NCBI GenBank assembly: GCA_964569865.1
Contig: CAZMVQ010000035.1
Coordinates: forward strand, 1-24,696
DNA length: 24,696 bases
From: DROE01 sp964569865
GTDB taxonomy: Bacteria; Pseudomonadota; Alphaproteobacteria; Rhizobiales; Devosiaceae
Direction of reading: 5' to 3'
In this document: positions 1 to 7,263 of the stretch, in pieces
How the letters are laid out: each line of letters opens with the position of its first letter
Numbering within the stretch: position 1 is the first letter of the stretch
Made by a program: the position numbers and the translations under genes
The notes under the pieces: model-generated
The model's database searches: none
Seen by the model: only the letters and a program-made list of their open reading frames with translations
Told to the model about the DNA's origin: nothing

Positions 1-1139
1 AAAAACAGCACTATTGTTTTAACGCCCGCGCCAGTAAAAGTGCCTTGCGGGCAATGCAGCACACTATGCAGATTGCAATTTTTTAGTAATTCGCCGCGTA
101 GCGCCGTTGAGGCATTGTCGTCATTACTCAAAAAGGTATTTTTGATAACAATCGCCGCACGACCACCAGCTTTCAGCGACTTGATGAAATGCTGCAAAAA
201 CAAAAAGGCCGTCTCGCCAGTTTTTATCGGGAAATTCTGCTGCACCTCTTTGCGCTCCTTACCACCAAAAGGCGGGTTGGCGAGGATTATATCAAAGCGG
301 TCTTTTTCCTGAATGTCATTGAGGTTTTCCGCCAGCGTATTGGTGTGCAAAATGTTTGGCGCGTCAATGCCGTGTAAAATCATATTCATGATGGCAATGA
401 CATAGGCAAGCGGCTTTTTCTCTTTGCCGTAAAAGGTTCTGGTTTGTAGGGTTTCCAGTTCCGATGTGGTCATGTCCTTACGCCACATATGTTCATAAGC
501 CTCACATAAAAACCCGGCAGAGCCGACCGCGCCATCATAGATGGTTTCGCCAATTTGCGGTTTGGTTACGGCGATCATGGCTCGGATCAGCGGGCGCGGG
601 GTGTAATATTCCCCGCCATTGCGCCCGGCATTGCCCATGTTCTTGATTTTGGCCTCATAAAGGTGGGAAAGCTCATGCTTTTGCTTTTGCGAGCGGATTT
701 GCAAGGTGTCCATATATTCCAGCGCATCACGCAGGGAATAACCAGACTGGAACTTGTTTTTAATCTCACCAAAAATCTCACCGATTTTATATTCTATAGT
801 ATCAGAACCGCTGGCGCGAGCCTTGAAGCCTTGCAAGTACGGGAACAAATTGGTGTTGACGTATTCGATCAAATCATCACCCGTCAGCGCTGTGTCGTGG
901 TCAAATTCATCATTGTCCTTTTTTGGCGCCGCCCATTTTGACCAGCGATGCGCCTCGTCAATAATATGTTGATAAGGCTTGCCAACTAGCTCGGCTTCCA
1001 TGGCGCGCTCGTGTTCCAGATCATCGAGATATTTCAGAAACAACATCCATGAGGTCTGTTCGGTATAGTCAAGCTCAGTCGAACATCCAGCCTCCTGACG
1101 CAACACATCATCAATATTTTTGAATACCTGCTCGAACAT
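1..1139 (-). CDS. hsdM: Type I restriction-modification DNA methyltransferase subunit M, 3' part off the left edge
   Basis: The minus strand is open without interruption from an ATG at 1139 to the window edge: 379 codons plus 2 bases, with no stop. The product transfers a methyl group from S-adenosylmethionine to adenine as part of an HsdMS(R) complex. Residues 1-140 resemble the helical HsdM N-terminal domain. Residues 172-186 carry the typical GRNGGEYYTPRPLI. The SAM-binding motif is the variant DGAVGSAGF at 202-210, and the catalytic motif is NPPFGG at 288-293. FTGAGVKTIVLF lies at the cut end. The start is supported by a GGGGA just upstream. The C-terminus, and any hsdS and hsdR, would lie to the left. 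Neighbouring recombinase debris fits a restriction island. Family call is secure; whether the whole system is intact cannot be seen. Confidence 0.93.
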   Translation of the reverse strand, partial: MFEQVFKNIDDVLRQEAGCSTELDYTEQTSWMLFLKYLDDLEHERAMEAELVGKPYQHIIDEAHRWSKWAAPKKDNDEFDHDTALTGDDLIEYVNTNLFPYLQGFKARASGSDTIEYKIGEIFGEIKNKFQSGYSLRDALEYMDTLQIRSQKQKHELSHLYEAKIKNMGNAGRNGGEYYTPRPLIRAMIAVTKPQIGETIYDGAVGSAGFLCEAYEHMWRKDMTTSELETLQTRTFYGKEKKPLAYVIAIMNMILHGIDAPNILHTNTLAENLNDIQEKDRFDIILANPPFGGKERKEVQQNFPIKTGETAFLFLQHFIKSLKAGGRAAIVIKNTFLSNDDNASTALRGELLKNCNLHSVLHCPQGTFTGAGVKTIVLF

Positions 1140-1170
1140 TTCCCCGCCCCAATTTGTTCTTTTTAGGAAA

Positions 1171-1198
1171 CTTATACATGAGGGGTGCGTTTTGTACA
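1171..1198 (-). promoter_or_regulatory. Candidate hsdM promoter
   Basis: Read on the minus strand, TATAAG (1171-1176) lies 16 bases downstream of TGTACA (1193-1198), a 4 of 6 match to the -35 consensus. It ends about 30 bases before the hsdM start codon. The elements overlap the 20-bp tandem repeat, so the repeat could be an operator. No transcript evidence; judged by spacing and consensus only. Confidence 0.4.
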
Positions 1199-1214
1199 TG
1201 AGGGGCGCGTTTTG
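1175..1214. repeat. 20-bp tandem direct repeat upstream of hsdM
   Basis: Two abutting copies, 1175-1194 and 1195-1214, of TACATGAGGGGYGCGTTTTG differ at one base (t or c at the Y). They cover the likely -35/-10 region of hsdM and lie just beyond the recombinase remnant. They could be binding sites for a repressor of the restriction-modification operon, or part of a recombination site. The function is inferred from position only. Confidence 0.8.
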
Positions 1215-1261
1215 TCGACGGACTTTGAGATCGTCACATTCCACGCGCCGTCAGTATTTCT

Positions 1262-1687
1262 TCAATATCTGATCGGGTGAGTGGTTGTCTTCTGTGTCAT
1301 GGGTGGAATTTCTGACAAGTATGCCCTACTCTTCCAGTCCGATTTTCCATAACTGGTTAGCGTCGTCGTCGTGCCCTCATGGCCAAGGTTTTGGCTCCAT
1401 GCCTCGAATTGGGCAACAGAAAGATTTCAGACATACATTTCGCTGACAATCATATAACGAAAGCTGTGAGGGGTGAAATGGGGCAGGTCTGCAGACTTAA
1501 AAGCGGCTTTGAAAATCGAGCGGACTGGCGAGGTACTTGCCCAATGTTCACGCGACAAGCCAACAGGAATAAAGCAATCGTTTTCATCATGGCCAATCGC
1601 GGCTTTGGGAAACAGTGGATCATGGCCAGTAAACAGCCGTAAGTTATCTCGCAATAGAAATTTTTTATCTACATTTAACCAAAATTT
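1262..1687 (-). pseudogene. Tyrosine recombinase (phage-type integrase), C-terminal remnant with in-frame stop
   Basis: Minus-strand frame from 1687 to a stop at 1262-1264, broken by one in-frame TGA at 1427-1429. Before the stop it reads HDPLFPK, VGLSREHWASTSPVRSIF and PHFTPHSFR; the last carries the HxxR box of tyrosine recombinases. After the stop, in the same frame, comes FEAWSQNLGHEGTTTTLTSYG, with the LGH motif and the presumed nucleophilic tyrosine. The match to the C-terminal catalytic domain of integrases common in alphaproteobacterial islands is clear by eye. The N-terminal part is missing: a TAA at 1688-1690 closes the frame and no further pieces are recognised upstream. A stop between two catalytic boxes makes it almost certainly inactive. 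Confidence 0.8.
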
Positions 1688-2058
1688 TTAACCGGCGTAT
1701 TTGCGCAGAGCTGCATCAGGGGAAAATTTCAAATGGCGAGACTTGGCATGTTCTAGAATTTAGATTGCCTCTGGATTTCGCCAAGCCCTCCCCCGTAAAA
1801 CATGTGCTCAAATTATTGATCGAGCCGCTGTTTGTTGGGCATTTATTGGAACTGTTCACCCAAGCTGGTATGCGTTAACTCCCAAAGACGCAGAGCAAAT
1901 CAAAACTGTCCATGCCATTAAGATTTACAATCACGGCGCACAGGTCATTGTAGATAAAGGGCAGGATACTGCTTATCTGGATATGATGCGAAATGGGGGA
2001 ATACAGCCACCGAAGCCACGCACCTGTTGCCTCAGAATTCTTTTGGCACTTTTTGTGG
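1688..2058. other. Region without a recognisable gene
   Basis: About 370 bases between the recombinase remnant and the transporter remnant. A plus-strand frame is open through part of it (for example TPKDAEQIKTVHAIKIYNHG near 1880-1935), but neither a family nor a ribosome binding site is recognised. Given decay on both sides, degraded coding sequence is the likeliest content. Confidence 0.4.
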
Positions 2059-2338
2059 AAATACCGTGATGCTTTGCTGCGCTCGAATTGGCCATGGATT
2101 AAGACTAACAACACCTATGCTCTTACGGTGCGCGGTTCGAGTGCAAGTGAGTTGAATGTATTTCCCAATCCGGCGCGAAGTTCTGGATGCAAACCCAAAT
2201 GTGGGCGACCTGTTGAATTCTTTGTCGGCTACACTTTCGGACGCCGTCATGCAGGACCTGAATTCTCGGGTTGACGTGGATAAGCAGACGATCGAGCAAG
2301 TTGCAAGAGACTTTTTGCAATCCATGGACTTGATTTAA
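2059..2338 (+). pseudogene. Collapsed OpuAC-type glycine betaine/osmoprotectant-binding protein gene
   Basis: Two pieces of an ABC-transporter substrate-binding protein lie side by side in different frames. The first (2059 to about 2157) contains TNNTYALTVR, matching the NNTYALAVR segment of OpuAC/ProX-type proteins. The second (2156-2338) reads FPIRREVLDANPNVGDLL, then LNSRVDVDKQTIEQVA and ends FLQSMDLI, the usual C-terminus of the family. The segment normally between them is absent, so an internal deletion with a frame change has occurred. No N-terminal signal peptide is found upstream. The gene's terminator immediately follows. Family assignment rests on remembered conserved segments, not on a database search. 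Confidence 0.6.
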
Positions 2339-2361
2339 ATCTGTCAGGCTTGTGATATGAA

Positions 2362-2396
2362 TGCCTCCGGAACGAAAGTGCCGGAGGCAATTTTTA
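2362..2396 (+). terminator. Rho-independent terminator after the OpuAC-like remnant
   Basis: A perfect 9-bp stem, TGCCTCCGG (2362-2370) with CCGGAGGCA (2381-2389), has a 10-base loop and is followed by a T-rich tail. It sits 23 bases after the stop of the transporter remnant and ends about 25 bases before the nitrilase start, insulating that gene from upstream transcription. Confidence 0.85.
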
Positions 2397-2421
2397 TTTC
2401 GACCTTGGGAGAGAGCGCGCA

Positions 2422-3291
2422 ATGCAAAAGTCGGTCCTTCGCGTGGCTTGCGCGCAACTGGTTCACCCACAAAAATCCGCTCTTGAGGCTATAGGCCATC
2501 ACACAATCAGCCCTCACCTGGAGATGATTGCGCGGGCGCGCAAGGAAAACGTGGATATTTTGGTCTTTCCCGAACTCTCATTAACCGGATATTCGTTTGC
2601 CGCCCGGCATCAGGATTTGGCGCTTTTGCCGGATGCTGAACAACTGCTTTCGCTGGCTAAGGCCAGTGCCGGTATGACAACAGGCGTTGGTTTTATAGAG
2701 CAATCCTCGACCGGCCTGTTGTATAATTCCTTTGCCTGGTTGAGCCAAGGAAAGGTAACCGCAATTTATAGAAAGGTGAATCTGCCCAATTATGGTCAAC
2801 TTGACGAGGCGAAGTATTTCGCCGCCGGGCGCCATATCACGACTCAAACCCTTTTCGGCCATTGGTCGATGGCAACTCTGATTTGTGCAGACGTATGGAA
2901 CCCGGCCCTTGTTCATCTGGCGGTATTGCAAAATCCCAGCATGCTGATATGCCCTTTTGCCTCCACCAGAGAGGCGGTCGGCGGTGGCTTTGACAACCCG
3001 ACCGGCTGGACCAATACGTTTCGCTTTTATTCAATGATATACGGGTTGCCCGGAATTTATTGCAACTGGATCGGGCCGATAGCAGGAGTGAATTTTACCG
3101 GTGGCTCATCCATTATTGATGCTGACGGGTCTGAACTGGTCAGAGCAAAGGGGGGAGATGAATTGATATTGGCCGAACTGGATTATCAGCAAATCATAGA
3201 TGCGCGCATGCGTCTGCCGACGATCCGCACCTCCAGACCTGACTTGATTTTAAGGGAATTAGAACGCATCCACCCCGCGCTTTCAGGCTAG
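2422..3291 (+). CDS. Carbon-nitrogen hydrolase (nitrilase superfamily)
   Basis: 289 aa, the normal size for the family. It hydrolyses a non-peptide C-N bond, most likely an amide or N-carbamoyl compound, in the cytoplasm. The catalytic triad is visible: Glu51 in FPELSLTGY, Lys118 in YRKVNLPNYG and Cys155 in LICADVWNP. The start is ATG 2422, with a GGGAGAG about 8 bases upstream. It stands alone behind a terminator, with no gene for 200 bases after it. The substrate cannot be read from sequence. Closeness to methylamine genes makes a betaine-related amide conceivable, but nothing in the protein shows it. Confidence 0.88.
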   Translation: MQKSVLRVACAQLVHPQKSALEAIGHHTISPHLEMIARARKENVDILVFPELSLTGYSFAARHQDLALLPDAEQLLSLAKASAGMTTGVGFIEQSSTGLLYNSFAWLSQGKVTAIYRKVNLPNYGQLDEAKYFAAGRHITTQTLFGHWSMATLICADVWNPALVHLAVLQNPSMLICPFASTREAVGGGFDNPTGWTNTFRFYSMIYGLPGIYCNWIGPIAGVNFTGGSSIIDADGSELVRAKGGDELILAELDYQQIIDARMRLPTIRTSRPDLILRELERIHPALSG

Positions 3292-3489
3292 GTCATATTT
3301 GGCTTTTCAGTTGATAATCTTGTCGTGTTTTAACAAGCATACCCTACCACCCAATGTGGCCAAGGCTGCGCAACGATTATGCAATTTTTAGTCTATTTGG
3401 GAATATTAGGAAGCACTCTAGAGCGCCGTTTATGTTCCTAAATCTTCAGTTATTTTTCCCGTTATTAGCCACTCCTATGTGGCCCGACC

Positions 3490-3678
3490 CTATCTGTCTC
3501 CATGATTTTTTTTAACGCGGGAAAGCAGCGTTGGCAGCATCTTATAGTATGGGTGATTTTTTACTGCCTTAAATTTTGTCGAGATTATTAACAGGAAATC
3601 CCACTCAACTCCTACGGCGGATAACAAAGCTGCGCCTCTGCTGAAATCAATATCTTGGAATTCATCCAGATAACCCAT
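3490..3678 (-). CDS. Possible small hypothetical protein
   Basis: 62-codon minus-strand ORF beginning MGYLDEFQDIDF and including GVEWDFLLIISTKF. An AAGGA lies about 8 bases upstream of the ATG at 3678. No signal peptide, membrane segment or known domain is recognised. The frame starts two codons earlier at a TTG that would sit too close to the AAGGA. It lies between the nitrilase and flavoprotein genes and is antisense to both. The good ribosome binding site and protein-like composition favour a real gene; its isolation and short length argue against. Confidence 0.4.
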   Translation of the reverse strand: MGYLDEFQDIDFSRGAALLSAVGVEWDFLLIISTKFKAVKNHPYYKMLPTLLSRVKKNHGDR

Positions 3679-3761
3679 AGACAATTCCTTGTGTTCAGAT
3701 GAATTACGAAACTGTCATATGGGTGTCCATAGATAGGCTCATACGGAGTGGAGCAGTTTCA

Positions 3762-3779
3762 TCACAGGTCAAACTGTGA
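3762..3779. promoter_or_regulatory. Palindrome, candidate operator for the flavoprotein gene
   Basis: Perfect 6-bp arms TCACAG (3762-3767) and CTGTGA (3774-3779) are separated by six bases. They extend outward with TTTC on the left, after one unpaired base, and GAAA on the right. It lies 165 bases before the flavoprotein start. No T-run follows, so a protein-binding site is more likely than a terminator. Confidence 0.4.
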
Positions 3780-3843
3780 GAAATTTTGGGGTATTAGGTT
3801 TGATACCAATAATAGATTGCTCCAATGTCACGCCAAAAACATG

Positions 3844-3882
3844 ATGCCGTAATTTAGCAGCTTTATGTCGTATTTATGGCAT
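3844..3882. promoter_or_regulatory. Inverted repeat upstream of the flavoprotein gene
   Basis: ATGCCGTAA (3844-3852) and TTATGGCAT (3874-3882) form imperfect arms with one mismatch and 21 bases between them, ending about 60 bases before the start codon. The half-site spacing would suit two helical turns. Possible target of the adjacent GlxA/AraC-type regulator; position is the only evidence. Confidence 0.3.
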
Positions 3883-3943
3883 TAAATCACTGTAAAACTA
3901 GGCAGTGTGGCCAAAATCTGCTATTACTCCCACGGAGAAAAAA

Positions 3944-5287
3944 ATGTCCGTTCCCTCCAAGTCAAAATATGTAATTATCGGTGCTGGTATTCATGGCCTT
4001 TCAACGGCCTATCATCTGGCAAAAATTCTAAAAGCCAAAGGTCGTCAAAGCGAGGCGGAAATCGTCGTGCTTGACAAGGGCAAGATTGGAGCCGGAGCAT
4101 CAGGGATTGCCTGCGGTATTGTTCGCAACAACTATTTTCAGCCCGCCATGCGCGAACTGATGGCACACTCTGTGAAGGAATGGGAAAGTGATCCAAAAAC
4201 CTATTCATATCATCCCACGGGCTATATGCAGCTCAGCCCGGAGGTGATGCATGAAGATATCGTGAGTATTTATGACCAGCAGCAAGCCATCGGCTATCAG
4301 TCTGCTCTGATCGAAGGTGCTGATGAATGTAACACCTATTTAAAGGGCATTTTCAGCGACTGGCAGGGAACAGGAATAACAACGGTCCTGCATGAGAAAC
4401 AGGGTGGATTTGCCAACAATATGGCCTCGTTGCACGGGCTGGCTGCCAAGGCCAGAAATGCTGGAGTTACAATTTTGGAAGGTGTTACTGTCACCGGTTT
4501 TCGATTTGATCAGACGAGCGATGCCATCTGCGCAGTTGAGACCGATCAGGGGAATATAGAGTGCGAATATCTTGTCATCGGCGTTGGGCCATGGGTGCGC
4601 GACTTTTGGAATATGCTGGAATTGCCAAATTCAATCCCTGTTACGGATCTGGATGGAAAGAGCCATCCTGAAGTGGCGATGTGGCGTTTTTGGCAACTCG
4701 AAGAGGGCGTTCTTGACGTTGCTTCAGATTTTTTGCGCACCAATGCGGGCAAGGAACCACCGGTCATTCATCTTGATACTGATGCGCCGCTCTACTCACA
4801 AAAAACCGGCAATCTGATATGTGAGGATCTGTGGGGGGTGTATTTCAAACCAGACTTACATTTTGGCGGCGTGCAAGGCGGGGCAATGCCCTATAAAATC
4901 GAAACCAAAACCGATGAAGTTGCCCTTGATCCATACGGTCCCAAAAGCCCTGAATTTGTCGCCTCGGCTGAATTTGTCGATATGTGGACTTCTTCTTTGG
5001 CCTTCTGCCTGCAGCGTTTTGAGGGTAAACATGTTCATTATCGCGACGAAAAGTCCGGTGGACTTGGTTGCTTTACTCCGGATTCATTCCCGGTTTTTGA
5101 TGTATTTCGTCAAAATTGTTACGTAATCGCTGACAGCAATCATGGCTACAAAATGTTAGGTGTAGGTGAGCTTGTCGCTGAAGAAGTTCTTGGGCAAACA
5201 GCCCCCCTATTAGAGCCGTTTAGAATTTCCCGCTTTGCAACAGGTGAGTTGCACCCTGTTTCAAACAGCCCATACCCCTGGAGTTAG
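3944..5287 (+). CDS. FAD-dependent oxidoreductase, DAO family (N-methyl amino acid oxidase/dehydrogenase-like)
   Basis: 447 aa from ATG 3944, chosen over an in-frame ATG at 3905 because GGAG lies 7 bases upstream and the FAD fold begins soon after. The dinucleotide-binding motif GAGIHG is at residues 13-18, with VVLDKGKIGAGASG about 40 residues on. The C-terminus has PDSFPVFDVF and SNHGYKMLGVGELVAEEVLG, as in the sarcosine oxidase beta/dimethylglycine dehydrogenase group. It probably removes a methyl or amino group from a secondary or tertiary amine. It lacks the C-terminal GcvT-like folate domain of full dimethylglycine dehydrogenases (about 800 aa), so formaldehyde release is possible. It is followed by, and overlaps, a GlxA-type regulator gene. 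The exact substrate is unknown; dimethylglycine is the best contextual guess. Confidence 0.85.
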   Translation: MSVPSKSKYVIIGAGIHGLSTAYHLAKILKAKGRQSEAEIVVLDKGKIGAGASGIACGIVRNNYFQPAMRELMAHSVKEWESDPKTYSYHPTGYMQLSPEVMHEDIVSIYDQQQAIGYQSALIEGADECNTYLKGIFSDWQGTGITTVLHEKQGGFANNMASLHGLAAKARNAGVTILEGVTVTGFRFDQTSDAICAVETDQGNIECEYLVIGVGPWVRDFWNMLELPNSIPVTDLDGKSHPEVAMWRFWQLEEGVLDVASDFLRTNAGKEPPVIHLDTDAPLYSQKTGNLICEDLWGVYFKPDLHFGGVQGGAMPYKIETKTDEVALDPYGPKSPEFVASAEFVDMWTSSLAFCLQRFEGKHVHYRDEKSGGLGCFTPDSFPVFDVFRQNCYVIADSNHGYKMLGVGELVAEEVLGQTAPLLEPFRISRFATGELHPVSNSPYPWS

Positions 5288-6311
5288 AACGCTGGCAAAT
5301 GCTGCTACTTCCAACATCTCATATCTGGATCAAAACCAGCCGGTTACGGTGGGAGCCAACCAGAAACCGGTGACATTCGTCCTGTTCCTGTTGCCTGACC
5401 TTTCGATGATGAGCCTGGCCTCGATGATTGAGCCAATGCGTTCACTCAACAGGCTTTTGAACAAAACCGCCTATATCTGGAAACTGGCCAGCTTGAGGGG
5501 TGGGCAGGTTTTTACCTCCAACGGTATCGGAATGGAAACGCTGGCGGTAGATGAAGCGCTTGAGGGTGCGGACTATTTATTTGTTTGCGGCGGTTCCCGG
5601 GTTAAACATGGCGAAAAACCGGCGCATATGTCGTTTTTGCGTAAAGCCGCGCGCAGCAGCAGGGTGCTTGGCGCACTTTCAACCGGCAGCTATCTTTTAG
5701 CGCGAGCCGGGTTATTAAACGGCTATCGATGCACAATCCATTGGGAAAGCCGCCCTGCTTTCAGAGAAGATTTTCCCCAACTTGATTGCACCAACAACCT
5801 GTTTGAAATAGATCGCAATCGGTTTACTTGTTCAGGGGGAACTGCCGCCCTTGATATGATGCTTTATCTGATCGAGAAGGAACATGGTCGCGAACTGGCT
5901 GGCGCTGTGGCAAATCAATTCCACCATGAACGAATTCGCGAAGGCCAGACCAACCAGCTCGGCGGCAGTCAGCAATTGTTCGAGCGCTTGCCAATTGGAT
6001 TGCGCACGGTTATCCGGGCCATGCTGGATAATATTGAAGACCCCGTAAGCATGCCCGAGCTTGCCAGCGAGATCGATCTTAGTGTTCGCCAGTTGCAGCG
6101 ACTTTTTCTTCAGTATACCGGAATGACGCCTCACCGATATTATGTCAAAATCCGGCTTCAGCAGGCGCGGGAATTGCTGCTTTATTCAGATCGCTCGATC
6201 ATCGAGGTTGCTGTTTGTACCGGTTTTACATCGTCGTCACATTTCGCAACGAGTTACAAACGCGTTTACGCCATAAGGCCATCCGACACACGTCTGCAGC
6301 AGCATATGTAG
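5235..6311 (+). CDS. GlxA family transcriptional regulator (DJ-1/PfpI domain plus AraC HTH), GbdR/CdhR-like
   Basis: About 358 aa. Residues 46-210 form a class I glutamine amidotransferase-like (DJ-1/PfpI) domain, and residues 255-350 an AraC-type double helix-turn-helix (MPELASEIDLSVRQLQRLF, then IIEVAVCTGFTSSSHFATSYK). The nucleophile elbow reads GALSTGSYLLARAGLLNG, with Ser149 where enzymes have Cys, consistent with a ligand sensor. GbdR and CdhR of this family sense glycine betaine/dimethylglycine and carnitine. The start is uncertain: no ATG precedes the first domain. TTG 5235 or GTG 5244 would overlap the flavoprotein gene by about 50 bases, and a GTG near 5349 is the alternative. It probably activates the flanking flavoprotein and/or methyltransferase genes. 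Confidence 0.87.
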   Translation: MQQVSCTLFQTAHTPGVRTLANAATSNISYLDQNQPVTVGANQKPVTFVLFLLPDLSMMSLASMIEPMRSLNRLLNKTAYIWKLASLRGGQVFTSNGIGMETLAVDEALEGADYLFVCGGSRVKHGEKPAHMSFLRKAARSSRVLGALSTGSYLLARAGLLNGYRCTIHWESRPAFREDFPQLDCTNNLFEIDRNRFTCSGGTAALDMMLYLIEKEHGRELAGAVANQFHHERIREGQTNQLGGSQQLFERLPIGLRTVIRAMLDNIEDPVSMPELASEIDLSVRQLQRLFLQYTGMTPHRYYVKIRLQQARELLLYSDRSIIEVAVCTGFTSSSHFATSYKRVYAIRPSDTRLQQHM

Positions 6312-6521
6312 GGTCAAAACCTATGTTTTTACCGCAAGCGAGCATGGCCGAAGTTTGTTTATCATGGCCAAAATACAAAACTGCATGGCGATAAAACAGC
6401 ATAAGCTGCAAGCGCTGTACTTAAATTCAACCCTTGTTCTCATAGCCAATCAAGAAACAATACTGACCAATTCGAGCTGGCAATATTCCGGATAAACCTC
6501 CAAAAATTTTAGGAAACTTTT
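6312..6521. other. Intergenic region upstream of the corrinoid methyltransferase operon
   Basis: About 210 bases between the regulator gene and the corrinoid protein gene. AGGAAA about 8 bases before 6522 is the ribosome binding site. No convincing -35/-10 pair, hairpin or RNA gene was found, and a cobalamin riboswitch is not evident by eye. It should hold the operon promoter. Confidence 0.4.
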
Positions 6522-7250
6522 ATGCCCGATAACGAAGACACTATTATTCTTGAAGACTTGAATGACACCGATCTGGTTGAGCAGATGCATGACGATATTT
6601 ATGACGGTCTGGTTGATGAAATTGAGCAGGGTACGAAAATTCTGTTGAACCGGGGCTGGGAAGCCAACATGGTGCTGACCGAAGTTCTTGTTGAGGGCAT
6701 GCGGGTGGTCGGCGTGGATTTCCGTGACGGCATTTTGTTTGTGCCGGAAGTTCTTTTGAGCGCTAACGCCATGAAGGGGGGAATGGGGTTGTTACGTCCC
6801 ATATTGGCCAAGAGCGACGATACTGCCAGCACCGGCAAATATGTAATCGGCACGGTCAAGGGTGACATTCACGACATTGGTAAAAACCTTGTCGGTATGA
6901 TGCTGGAGGGCGCAGGCTTTGAAGTTGTTGACCTTGGAATCAACAATAGTGTGGAAGATTATTTAAAGGCCATAGATGAACATCAGCCAGATATTTTGGG
7001 TATGTCAGCATTGCTGACCACCACGATGCCATACATGAAAGTCGTTATTGAAGAATTGGATAAACGCGGCATTTTGAAACAATTGCATGTAATGGTCGGC
7101 GGCGCACCACTAAATCAGGAATTCGCTGATGCGGTCAATTCCGATGCCTATGGGCGTGATGCTGCAGTAAGTGTCGAATTGGCCAAGGCGCTGGTGGGGA
7201 AAACCCAGGGGCGTATCCTTGAGGCAAAACAAGCGATATCGGTCTCATAG
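6522..7250 (+). CDS. Corrinoid-binding methyl carrier protein (MtgC/MttC type)
   Basis: 242 aa. It carries the methyl group between an MttB-type methyltransferase and an acceptor methyltransferase on a cobalamin cofactor. Residues 15-100 are the helical cap, with VPEVLLSANAMKGGMGLL. Residues 105-225 form the B12-binding Rossmann domain, with GDIHDIGKNLV giving the D-x-H-x-x-G ligand box (Asp115, His117, Gly120), then SALLTTTMPYMK and VMVGGAPLN. It is a stand-alone carrier, not part of a methionine synthase. It leads the run corrinoid protein, metV, metF, methyltransferase on one strand, which ties it to amine demethylation. Which MttB partner it serves follows from context. Confidence 0.93.
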   Translation: MPDNEDTIILEDLNDTDLVEQMHDDIYDGLVDEIEQGTKILLNRGWEANMVLTEVLVEGMRVVGVDFRDGILFVPEVLLSANAMKGGMGLLRPILAKSDDTASTGKYVIGTVKGDIHDIGKNLVGMMLEGAGFEVVDLGINNSVEDYLKAIDEHQPDILGMSALLTTTMPYMKVVIEELDKRGILKQLHVMVGGAPLNQEFADAVNSDAYGRDAAVSVELAKALVGKTQGRILEAKQAISVS

Positions 7251-7263
7251 GCGGTAATCTAAA

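Noticed and set aside
555..941. Plus-strand open frame of 128 codons in the first kilobase
   Set aside because: It is antisense to the uninterrupted hsdM frame on the minus strand, has no family match, and its composition is that of a shadow frame.
1875..2114. Minus-strand 79-codon frame near the transporter remnant
   Set aside because: It is antisense to the OpuAC-like fragment with no recognisable motif, and the surrounding sequence is decayed.
3325..3350. CTTGT/ACAAG hairpin downstream of the nitrilase gene
   Set aside because: A five-base stem without a T-run is not convincing as a terminator.
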